A DNA stretch of 14,177 nucleotides from Desulfobacteraceae bacterium UBA5616 (lineage in GTDB: Bacteria; Desulfobacterota; Desulfobacteria; Desulfobacterales; UBA5616): contig DIKO01000094.1 of NCBI GenBank assembly GCA_002423615.1, positions 1 to 14,177 of the forward strand, given 5' to 3'. Shown here piece by piece: positions 8,287-14,177 of this stretch. A program made the position numbers and the translations under genes. Position 1 is the stretch's first letter. Each line of letters starts with the position of its first letter. A model generated the notes under the pieces. The model was given only the letters and a program-made list of their open reading frames with translations. It ran no database searches and was not told the DNA's origin.

Positions 8287-9273
8287 GCGTAAAATCGTTT
8301 GTTTTTCCAGTGTTTCCCGCCAGACTTCCACGGCCGGATACGCCTTTCGTTCGACGGAGAAGAGTCCCCATGATTTCTCAATGGAGAGGCTGTATTGCTC
8401 AACCTTCCAGGGAGTGTCGAACCCTTCGAAAGCGACGCCGAAATAGACCCAGACTTTGTTGGATGCCTTCAGGCGCACGAGGGTTCCCGGAGACAGATAC
8501 GAACTCCAAAATTTTTCCTGGGATTGGGGCGTAAATTTTACCTCTCCACCGTGGGGAAATCCGGTTTCCTTCAAAAGAACCGGCTTCCCGGCCATGGCGG
8601 CCAGACGAATGGCTTCTTCCCGGGCCCAGGCAGCAGCGGGAGCTGCCTGTAACTGAGGGCGATCTATGGCCGGATGGATATTCGGCGCCAGAAAATCTCC
8701 GAATTTCAGGATAAAATCAGATTCATAGCTCACCAGGGGCTCGCTGGTGGTCAGGGGTATATTGCCGGGAATTTTTCCCCGGAGGCGGTCGGCCGCGAAT
8801 TTGAGATCGTCGCTTTCGTACCGTTTGAAAAGGATGCCTTCATTGCCGATGATCACCCCCATGGCGAAATCGCTCTTGAACTGACGGATAAGTTCGGCGA
8901 CCCCATCGATTTCCATCGCTGATTTGGGCTCCCATATACCGAATAATACGGCACGAAAGCCCAGTTCCCTTGCGATGGAAAGAATCCTCGGTGTGGCCGC
9001 CGGGTGATAGCCGTACAGAACAAGGCCGTTAAAGTAAGGCTTCAGTGCCATAAGGTCGGCACGAATTGAACTTGTGGGGTGGGCCGGATAATTGGGCTCG
9101 TAACGGGGATCCAGTCCCGACGGGGTATAGGCCACCATAAGGGCTCCGGCTTCATGGGACAGGTATCTGAACAGCGGAGAGTCCTGTTTTTCAGGCTCTC
9201 CTGCAAAAATTCCGGGTTGTGCCGTACTTCCGGCAAGGATGAAAAGAATCAAGATAATTGTTCGAACAGGCAT
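8278..9273 (-). CDS. Exported glycoside hydrolase family 17-like (beta-1,3-glucanase-like) protein
   Basis: 331 residues starting at ATG 9271-9273, with AGGAG (9279-9283) 5 nt upstream. Residues 1-24 form a signal peptide (short basic start, hydrophobic TIILILFILAGS, small residues before E26), so the product is periplasmic or secreted. The remainder looks like a (beta/alpha)8 barrel of GH17 type. IIGNEG puts a likely acid/base at E145, LLKETGFPHGG puts a likely nucleophile at E236, and the C-terminal WGLFSVERKAYPA resembles the end of bacterial GH17 enzymes. Family knowledge suggests beta-1,3-glucan cleavage or transfer; the actual substrate is unknown. The 3' end overlaps the convergent MFS remnant by 9 bp. 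The alkyltransferase gene lies 100 bp upstream on the same strand, with no clear terminator between them. Confidence 0.72.
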   Translation of the reverse strand: MPVRTIILILFILAGSTAQPGIFAGEPEKQDSPLFRYLSHEAGALMVAYTPSGLDPRYEPNYPAHPTSSIRADLMALKPYFNGLVLYGYHPAATPRILSIARELGFRAVLFGIWEPKSAMEIDGVAELIRQFKSDFAMGVIIGNEGILFKRYESDDLKFAADRLRGKIPGNIPLTTSEPLVSYESDFILKFGDFLAPNIHPAIDRPQLQAAPAAAWAREEAIRLAAMAGKPVLLKETGFPHGGEVKFTPQSQEKFWSSYLSPGTLVRLKASNKVWVYFGVAFEGFDTPWKVEQYSLSIEKSWGLFSVERKAYPAVEVWRETLEKQTILRSR

Positions 9274-9373
9274 TTTTGCTCCTGGTGGTAAAGTTTTGAA
9301 AGGCTTGGCCGGAAAACCTGCAGCCGGGGAAAACCCATGGCCTATCAGAAGCCGTGTGTTTTCGGGGTGATTT

Positions 9374-9850
9374 TTACAGGCAATGCTCCCTTTCCAGTTT
9401 CAGAAGCCGTTCCTTGATGTCCAGACCGCTGGAATATCCTCCCATCTTCCCGTCCGAACTGATCACCCTGTGACAGGGAATGACAATTGGAATGGGATTC
9501 CGGCCATTGGCACCCCCCACGGCCCTTACCGCTTTTGGGTTTTTAACGGCCACGGCAATATCCTTATAACTCGCCGTCTTTCCGTAGGGAATGTCCAAGA
9601 GGGCTTTCCAGACTGATTTTTGGAAAGGTGTGCCTTCGGGGCAGAGAGGGAGGTCAAATTTCTTAAGCTCTCCGGCAAAATAGGATTTCAACTGGTCAAC
9701 GGCATTTTTCAGAAATACTTCGTCTTTTTTCCAGTCTATTCCAATCTCCGCTGAATACTTGCCTTTTTCAAAGCTGATAGTCCTGAGTCCGGCATCATCC
9801 CCGGCAATGAGAATTTTCCCGACAACGGTGTTTATCCAGGTATAGTACAT
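9374..9850 (-). CDS. ogt: Methylated-DNA--protein-cysteine methyltransferase (O6-alkylguanine-DNA alkyltransferase)
   Basis: Suicide DNA-repair protein that transfers alkyl groups from O6-alkylguanine to its own cysteine. With the start at ATG 9848-9850 it has 158 residues, the usual size for Ogt. This start has AGGAG (9856-9860) 5 nt upstream. An in-frame ATG at 9878-9880 would add 10 residues and has no comparable site. Visible elements are the helix-turn-helix region with FQKSVWKALLDIPYGKTASY, including the base-flipping Tyr Y95 and the finger Arg R109, the Asn hinge in GGANGRNP (N115), and the active-site PCHRVI with C126, followed by GGYSSGLDIKERLLKLE. All key residues are present, so it should be active. 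It is transcribed divergently from the acyl-CoA hydrolase gene across a spacer with an inverted repeat. Confidence 0.95.
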   Translation of the reverse strand: MYYTWINTVVGKILIAGDDAGLRTISFEKGKYSAEIGIDWKKDEVFLKNAVDQLKSYFAGELKKFDLPLCPEGTPFQKSVWKALLDIPYGKTASYKDIAVAVKNPKAVRAVGGANGRNPIPIVIPCHRVISSDGKMGGYSSGLDIKERLLKLEREHCL

Positions 9851-9870
9851 AACGGCTCCTGATTTATTTC

Positions 9871-9887
9871 TTGCGAGCATATCGCAA
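9871..9887. promoter_or_regulatory. Inverted repeat between divergent genes (candidate operator)
   Basis: TTGCGA-GCATA-TCGCAA is a perfect 6-bp inverted repeat with a 5-bp spacer, in the 83-bp gap between the ogt start (9850) and the hydrolase start (9934). Symmetry and placement suit a dimeric regulator serving one or both genes. The regulator is unknown and no DNA-binding protein gene is adjacent. The left arm TTGCGA could also act as a weak -35 for the rightward gene. Confidence 0.4.
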
Positions 9888-9933
9888 ATTATGACATAAA
9901 TACAACATGCAAACTGTTTTGGAGAATAATAAC

Positions 9934-11004
9934 ATGGAATGCTTTTCCCCTTCCCGGGACCATGTCATCGCAACTGCTGAGCGCGGAATCATGACCATTT
10001 TATTAAATCGCCCGGCAGTCCTGAACAGCCTGACGCTTTGCATGATCCGGGACATTCGGAAGGCCCTGGATAAGGCTCTGACCTCGGAAGAGATTCACAT
10101 GGTCATACTTCAGGGTTCCGGGGACAAGGCCTTCTGCGCCGGAGGCGACATCAAGGCCATTGCGTCGGCCGTAAGGGAAAACAGAATGGATGAAGCCATG
10201 ACATTTTTCAGGGAAGAATACGCCCTGGATCTTTGCATCCACCAATTTCCCAAGCCCATCGTGGCGTTTTCCGACGGGATAACCATGGGCGGCGGCCTGG
10301 GCCTTTGCGCCGGCGCCGACATCGTTATCGCAACCGAGAAAACCCGCATGGCCATGCCGGAAACCCGGATCGGCTTTTTCCCGGATGTGGGCGCCACGGG
10401 CTGGCTGTTTCAAAAATGTCCTGAAGGATATCCGGAATACCTTGGGTTGACAGGCCATGAAATCAAGGGATCGGAAACCTTTAGGCTCGGGTTTTCTACA
10501 CATTTGGTGCTTACAAAAAACCTGGAACAGGCCTTATCCGCCGTCAAGGAAATCACGTGGTCCTCAAATCCCCGAAAAGACCGGGCATTGGGGGAAATCA
10601 AGTCTGTTATATCGACCTTTTCATCCGGTGATATTCCGGAAGATCCCGACAGGGACGACTGGGTAAGGGACTATTTTTCCGGGAAAACGTCCATTACCGA
10701 TATTCTATTCGATCTCTCCCAATGCTCTCTTCACCATGATCTGTGCGAAGGGGTGTTCCGAAGCCTGTCGGAAAGATCGCCCACGGCGACAGTTCTGGCT
10801 TTGAGGCTCATGCGGTTCAACCAGGGGAAATCCATGGCAGAGGTTTTTGCAACGGAAACCAAAGCCGCCGGATTTATGATCACACACCGGGATTACCTGG
10901 AAGGGGTCCGGGCCAGGCTGGTGGACAAGGACGATGCCCCCCGATGGCGACCGGGCACATTTGAAGAGGCGGAAAAGATCGATATGAACCAGGTTTTCAC
11001 ATAG
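9934..11004 (+). CDS. 3-hydroxyisobutyryl-CoA hydrolase-like enoyl-CoA hydratase/isomerase family protein
   Basis: Crotonase-fold acyl-CoA enzyme, 356 residues from ATG 9934-9936, which has GGAG (9921-9924) 9 nt upstream. An in-frame ATG at 9907 would add 9 residues but lacks an SD. The crotonase core shows the oxyanion-hole motif FCAGGD (about 67-72) and GITMGGGLGL (about 115-124). The pattern MPETRIGFFPDVGATGW, with E143 and D151, is the signature that separates 3-hydroxyisobutyryl-CoA hydrolases from ordinary enoyl-CoA hydratases. The C-terminal half (SPTATVLALRL..., HRDYLEGVRARLVDKD, PRWRPGTFEE) and the length also match that family. Known role: hydrolysis of 3-hydroxyisobutyryl-CoA in valine breakdown. 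No other valine-pathway gene is visible, so a different short-chain hydroxyacyl-CoA substrate is possible. The stop lies one base from the convergent stop of the next gene. Confidence 0.85.
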   Translation: MECFSPSRDHVIATAERGIMTILLNRPAVLNSLTLCMIRDIRKALDKALTSEEIHMVILQGSGDKAFCAGGDIKAIASAVRENRMDEAMTFFREEYALDLCIHQFPKPIVAFSDGITMGGGLGLCAGADIVIATEKTRMAMPETRIGFFPDVGATGWLFQKCPEGYPEYLGLTGHEIKGSETFRLGFSTHLVLTKNLEQALSAVKEITWSSNPRKDRALGEIKSVISTFSSGDIPEDPDRDDWVRDYFSGKTSITDILFDLSQCSLHHDLCEGVFRSLSERSPTATVLALRLMRFNQGKSMAEVFATETKAAGFMITHRDYLEGVRARLVDKDDAPRWRPGTFEEAEKIDMNQVFT

Positions 11005-11005
11005 T

Positions 11006-11461
11006 TTACCCGGACTTTTTGCCGGTCATGGATTCGATATCCACCCGGATGACGGCCACGGCATGGACAAAATCCGGATCAAAAGTGAATGCTTCCTCCG
11101 CATAATGGGCCATGATGATGCCCAAACCCCTTTGCTTTTCATCAAAATCCGCCAGGATCTCGGCCTTCCCGAAACCGATGACGCTCTCATACCGCATTCC
11201 CCAGAAACACGGCAGCGATTCCTTCACGATTTCCGAATTTACATCCATCTCAAAACAGATTCTGGGGTTTTTCCGGATCATATCGATTTTTCTTCCGTCC
11301 ACAGCCCCATGAAAATACAAGGTATTTTTTTCGTACCCGAAATTCAGGGGAACCACATAGGGCTGGTGATCCACGGACAATCCCAGGCGACAAACCGTTG
11401 CCTTCTCAATGACCGCTTCAATTCCACTTTTTTCATGGATTTCCTTTTCGCTTCTTCTCAC
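11006..11461 (-). CDS. PNPOx-fold (NimA-like) flavin-binding protein
   Basis: 151 residues with a pyridoxamine 5'-phosphate oxidase-like split-barrel fold. Characteristic segments are ATVCRLGLSVDHQPYVVPLNFGYEKNTLYFH-type strands (kept here only as a pattern), GRKIDMIRKNP with FEMD, and RYESVIGFGKAEI. These are typical of the NimA/flavin-nucleotide-binding subgroup that binds FMN or related cofactors; the catalytic role is unknown. The start is GTG (11459-11461), with GGAGG at 11471-11475 inside the last codons of the upstream lyase gene and 9 nt from the GTG. The lyase stop TAA (11463-11465) is separated from the GTG by one base, so translation is probably coupled. The 3' end converges with the acyl-CoA hydrolase gene with a single base between them. 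Confidence 0.85.
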   Translation of the reverse strand: MRRSEKEIHEKSGIEAVIEKATVCRLGLSVDHQPYVVPLNFGYEKNTLYFHGAVDGRKIDMIRKNPRICFEMDVNSEIVKESLPCFWGMRYESVIGFGKAEILADFDEKQRGLGIIMAHYAEEAFTFDPDFVHAVAVIRVDIESMTGKKSG

Positions 11462-11462
11462 C

Positions 11463-12662
11463 TTACAAATCCTCCCCCTGTATCGGATTTAAATTTTCCC
11501 TCACCGCCTTTTCGATACGCCCCAATCCTTCTTCCAGAATGGAGCGGGGACAACCGATGTTGATTCTTTGAAAGCCTTCTCCTCCCGGTCCGAAGAGCGG
11601 TCCCTCATCCAACCACACTTTCGCCTTTTTCAGCATAAAGTCATTCAGGGCAGCGGGATCCAATCCCAGCTTCCGGCAGTCAAGCCACAAAAGATACGTT
11701 CCTTCGGATGCAAGGGCTTCAATCCGGGGGATTTTTTCCCGGAAATATTTCAGGGTGAATTCCATGTTGGCTTGAAGATAAACCAGAAGTTCATCCAGCC
11801 ACTCATCTCCCCCGGTGTAGGCAGCCTCAAGGGCAGCCATGCCGAAACTGTTGTCCATGCCTAAAGAAAGGTTTGCCAGCATGGTATTGTACAGCCGTCT
11901 CAACCGGGGGTTGGAGATGATGATGGAGGATGTTTTCAGCCCGGCAAGATTAAAGGTTTTGGAAGGAGCCATGCACGTAACGGTCTGCCGGGAGATTTCC
12001 CCGGAAATGGACGCAGTGGGAACATGCCTTTGTCCCTTATAAATCAGGTCCGAATGAATTTCGTCGGAAACCAGAACGATATCGTTTTTGACGCAGAATT
12101 CCCCCACCTTCTCAAGTTCTTCCCTTGTCCACACCCGCCCAACGGGATTGTGGGGACTGGAAAGGATCATCATCCGGGCACGGGCCGAGGCGCGTTTATC
12201 AAGATCGTCAAAATCCATGACATAACGTCCGTTTTCATACCGGAGAGGATTGTTTTCCACCCTTCGACCGTTGTTTTCGATGCATCTGGAAAAGGGGTAG
12301 TAAACCGGAGGCTGAATGATGACGCTGTCTCCGGGCTGAGTATAGGACAGGATGCAGAGATTCAGGGCCGTCACCACCCCGGGACTGTAGGTGAGCCAGT
12401 CAGTGTCGATACCCCAGCCATGACGCCTTTCCATCCAGCCCTTGATCGCTTCTTTATAGGATCGGGGCCGATAAGGATAACCGAAAATTCCCCTTTCGGC
12501 CACTTTTTTAAGTGCGTCCACGACGCATGGGGCGGTTGCGAAATCCATGTCCGCCACCCACATGGGCAGCAGGTTTTTACCCTTGAAAATCTCTTCCCCA
12601 AGGTCCCATTTGGACGAATGGGTGTGTCTTCTCTCGATCACCCGGTCAAAATCATATTTCAT
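11463..12662 (-). CDS. patB: MalY/PatB-family PLP-dependent C-S lyase/aminotransferase (cystathionine beta-lyase type)
   Basis: Fold-type I PLP enzyme of 399 residues, the normal length for MalY/PatB. The N-terminal MKYDFDRVIERRHTHSSKWD and LPMWVADMDF are hallmarks of this subgroup. Other visible residues are the PP-x-YYPF segment with Y121, SSPHNPVGR (169-177 region, N172), D200 in VSDEIHSDL, the Schiff-base lysine K235 in APSKTFNLAGLK, and the carboxylate-binding region QRINIGCPR (about 365-373). Members cleave C-S bonds of cystathionine or cysteine conjugates, giving homocysteine or thiols, pyruvate and ammonia, and some transaminate. The start ATG 12660-12662 has AGGGAG about 10 nt upstream. 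It lies 46 bp downstream of the tatD-like gene and one base upstream of the PNPOx gene, which suggests an operon. patB is a family-level symbol. Confidence 0.92.
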   Translation of the reverse strand: MKYDFDRVIERRHTHSSKWDLGEEIFKGKNLLPMWVADMDFATAPCVVDALKKVAERGIFGYPYRPRSYKEAIKGWMERRHGWGIDTDWLTYSPGVVTALNLCILSYTQPGDSVIIQPPVYYPFSRCIENNGRRVENNPLRYENGRYVMDFDDLDKRASARARMMILSSPHNPVGRVWTREELEKVGEFCVKNDIVLVSDEIHSDLIYKGQRHVPTASISGEISRQTVTCMAPSKTFNLAGLKTSSIIISNPRLRRLYNTMLANLSLGMDNSFGMAALEAAYTGGDEWLDELLVYLQANMEFTLKYFREKIPRIEALASEGTYLLWLDCRKLGLDPAALNDFMLKKAKVWLDEGPLFGPGGEGFQRINIGCPRSILEEGLGRIEKAVRENLNPIQGEDL

Positions 12663-12708
12663 CCGGCTTGGACTCCCTTTCAGATATGTAATTGTATTTT
12701 AAGATGAA

Positions 12709-13503
12709 TTACGATAATTCAGTGACATCAACATCATACAGCCGGCAGGTGTTTTCCCAGATGATCCCGCTCAACGCCTCGGGGTCTTCACCCCTGACCT
12801 CGGCCAGTTTAAACATCACCGAACGGACAAAGGCCGGTTCATTGCGGCGGGTTTTGTTTTTGAACGGAACCGGCGTCAGATACGGGGCATCCGTTTCAAT
12901 CAACAGCCGGTCGGCCGGAATCCGCCTGGCCTGTTCTTTGAGTTCCCGGCCCCGGGCTTCCATGGTGATAATCCCGGTAATGCCGATATGATAGCCCAGA
13001 TCCAGATACTGGTCCATTTCGCGGGTCGTACCGCTGAAACAGTGAACCACCCCTTTTCTGTCCGGGCTGTGGGTATCCCTTAAGATCTCCAGGAACCGGC
13101 CTTTTGAATCCCGCTCGTGCAAAATCACGGGGAGGTTTTTTTCATCGACGATTTCCAGTTGCCGCAAGAACCATTTTTCCTGAATGTCCCTGGGTGAAAA
13201 CATCCGGTTGAAATCCAGGCCGATTTCCCCCCACGCATGGACCTTGGGGTCGAGGGCCAGGGCTTTGAGGGTCTTCAGAACGGAATCGCTGCATCCTTTG
13301 GCGTCATGGGGATGCACCCCCACCGCGGCAAAAAAATGATCTCGGGTTGATGCCAGGGTAACGGCCCCCTGAGAGCTTTTCAGGTTGAATCCAACAATCA
13401 TCTCCGCCAGAACTCCGGCGGCAAATGCCCTTAGAACGACATCGTTCAGATCGTTTAAGTATTCGTCATCATGAAGATGGCAATGGCTGTCAAAAAGTCT
13501 CAA
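12709..13503 (-). CDS. tatD: TatD-family metal-dependent hydrolase (DNase-like)
   Basis: Cytoplasmic TIM-barrel metallohydrolase. Family members have 3'-5' exonuclease or DNase activity. Metal-site motifs are complete: DSHCHL with H7 and H9, VGVHPH (H64 region), GEIGLD with E93, LPVILHERD with H129, VVHCFSG with H154, and IETDAPYL with D205. I chose a TTG start at 13501-13503, which gives 264 residues (family about 260) and begins three residues before the first motif, as usual. A G-run (GGGGGG, about 6 nt upstream) could serve as SD. The frame stays open to a TTG at 13609-13611, which would add 36 unconserved residues, but a likely -35 box covers that codon. It is the first gene of a probable operon with the PLP lyase and the PNPOx protein. 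It may not be the true tatD orthologue. Confidence 0.88.
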   Translation of the reverse strand: MRLFDSHCHLHDDEYLNDLNDVVLRAFAAGVLAEMIVGFNLKSSQGAVTLASTRDHFFAAVGVHPHDAKGCSDSVLKTLKALALDPKVHAWGEIGLDFNRMFSPRDIQEKWFLRQLEIVDEKNLPVILHERDSKGRFLEILRDTHSPDRKGVVHCFSGTTREMDQYLDLGYHIGITGIITMEARGRELKEQARRIPADRLLIETDAPYLTPVPFKNKTRRNEPAFVRSVMFKLAEVRGEDPEALSGIIWENTCRLYDVDVTELS

Positions 13504-13582
13504 TGGGTCCCCCCAAAATTCGCACTTTTTCCAAGTGGCGGGTTCGTCTTGATAAATGCCGGTCAGTTTAATATGGTAAAAT

Positions 13583-13611
13583 AAAATATCGGGTCGATAT
13601 CCTTTTGGCAA
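13583..13611 (-). promoter_or_regulatory. Candidate sigma-70-type promoter for the tatD-malY-PNPOx cluster
   Basis: On the minus strand, TTGCCA (13606-13611) and TATTTT (13583-13588) are separated by exactly 17 bp. They lie about 80 bp before the chosen TTG start. The -10 matches the consensus at only four of six positions. The surrounding minus-strand sequence is AT-rich downstream of the -10. Read by eye only. Confidence 0.35.
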
Positions 13612-13680
13612 GGCAATTGTGGGTATCCCTGACGACGGGGCTGGATGGGCCCCAGGTAATGGTATTAAGGGGTCTTAAAA

Positions 13681-14177
13681 ATGGACATTGTCACCCTGGA
13701 TCATGTTTCAAAAATTTATTCCATGGGAGAGACTGATGTGGCGGCCCTGAAAGAAGTGACCCTTCGTATTCCAAAGGGATCCTTTGCAGCCCTTGTGGGT
13801 CCCTCGGGAAGCGGAAAAACCACGGTTTTAAACATCATCGGCTGCCTGGATAACCCCACCACCGGCAAAGTAACCGTAGACGGAAAAACCGTGGATCGTC
13901 TGAGCCGAAAGGAAGGGGCGGTTTTCAGGGGGGAAAAGCTTGGATTTGTTTTCCAGGATTTTAATCTGTTGCCGGTGCTCACGGTGTTTGAAAACGTGGA
14001 ATACCCTTTGCTGATGATTCGAGACATGCCCAAAAACCATCGTAAACCCCCTGTGGAAAAAATTCTCGTGGCTGTTGGCATGGCCGATCAGGCGAAAAAG
14101 TACCCGTCCCAGCTCTCCGGCAGGCAGAAACAGCGGGTGGCCATTGCCAGTGCCCTGGTGGGAGACCCCGTTCTGGT
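13681..14177 (+). CDS. ABC transporter ATP-binding protein, LolD/MacB type (3'-truncated by window edge)
   Basis: The ATG at 13681 has AAGGGG (13667-13672) 8 nt upstream, and the frame is open to the window end (165 complete codons). Walker A is GPSGSGKTT (40-48). The Q-loop Q92 lies in VFQDFNLLPVLTVFENVEYPL, the wording typical of the LolD/MacB/FtsE group that powers extraction of lipoproteins or efflux across the envelope. The signature is LSGRQ (145-149), with Arg in place of the second Gly, followed by KQRVAIASALVGDP, where most relatives have IARAL. Walker B and the H-loop are beyond the window. Family usual length is about 225-240, so roughly two thirds is visible. It is divergent from tatD. 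The partner permease should lie just downstream; which cargo it moves cannot be told here. Confidence 0.92.
   Translation, partial: MDIVTLDHVSKIYSMGETDVAALKEVTLRIPKGSFAALVGPSGSGKTTVLNIIGCLDNPTTGKVTVDGKTVDRLSRKEGAVFRGEKLGFVFQDFNLLPVLTVFENVEYPLLMIRDMPKNHRKPPVEKILVAVGMADQAKKYPSQLSGRQKQRVAIASALVGDPVL

Noticed and set aside
8262..8534. Plus-strand open frames across the GH17-like gene (8262-8922)
   Set aside because: The minus strand carries a signal peptide, an SD and both catalytic motifs; the plus-strand translations show nothing recognisable.
12024..12707. 227-codon plus-strand open frame opposite the PLP lyase
   Set aside because: The lyase on the other strand is complete with Schiff-base lysine and all motifs; the opposite frame is a shadow.
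13637..13653. GGGGC...GCCCC hairpin just upstream of the ABC ATPase gene as a riboswitch or terminator
   Set aside because: Only five base pairs with a seven-base loop, no T-run and no recognisable riboswitch core; it is too little to call.

Overview
The window looks like a chromosomal segment of a Gram-negative bacterium with moderately GC-rich DNA. A class A penicillin-binding protein, a very large type I-secreted RTX adhesin, a LolD/MacB-type ABC ATPase and an acyl-CoA hydrolase together would suit a marine or sediment Desulfobacterota (former Deltaproteobacteria) or a related proteobacterium. That placement is inference. I see no tRNA, rRNA, CRISPR array, transposase or phage gene, so this is not an obvious mobile element.

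Left part (1-1653): the C-terminal two thirds of a PBP1A-like bifunctional peptidoglycan synthase, cut by the window edge. After a 259-bp AT-rich spacer comes the dominant feature (1913-7549): an 1878-residue multidomain surface protein. It has a LapA-type N-terminal retention module with a TAAG site suited to periplasmic proteolysis, one Ig-like adhesin domain, a Calx-beta domain, a VCBS-like domain, five T1SS-143/DUF5801-like repeats, about 430 residues I cannot assign, four RTX nonapeptides and a C-terminal secretion region. Its middle is written in codons visibly different from its ends. A hairpin that could terminate transcription follows it.

Middle part (7698-11004): a broken half-length MFS transporter lies on the + strand. 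It converges with, and overlaps by 9 bp, a minus-strand gene for an exported GH17-like beta-glucanase. Upstream of that, on the same strand, is an O6-alkylguanine-DNA alkyltransferase. An inverted repeat lies between this gene and a divergent 3-hydroxyisobutyryl-CoA hydrolase-like gene.

Right part (11006-14177): a minus-strand cluster runs tatD-like nuclease, MalY/PatB-type PLP C-S lyase/aminotransferase, then a GTG-started PNPOx-fold flavoprotein one base after the lyase stop. Divergent from tatD is the beginning of a LolD/MacB-type ABC ATPase gene, cut by the right edge.

The most interesting system here is the adhesin, which carries the marks of LapG/LapD-style (c-di-GMP-linked) surface retention. 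Its protease, its receptor and its type I secretion apparatus are not in the window.
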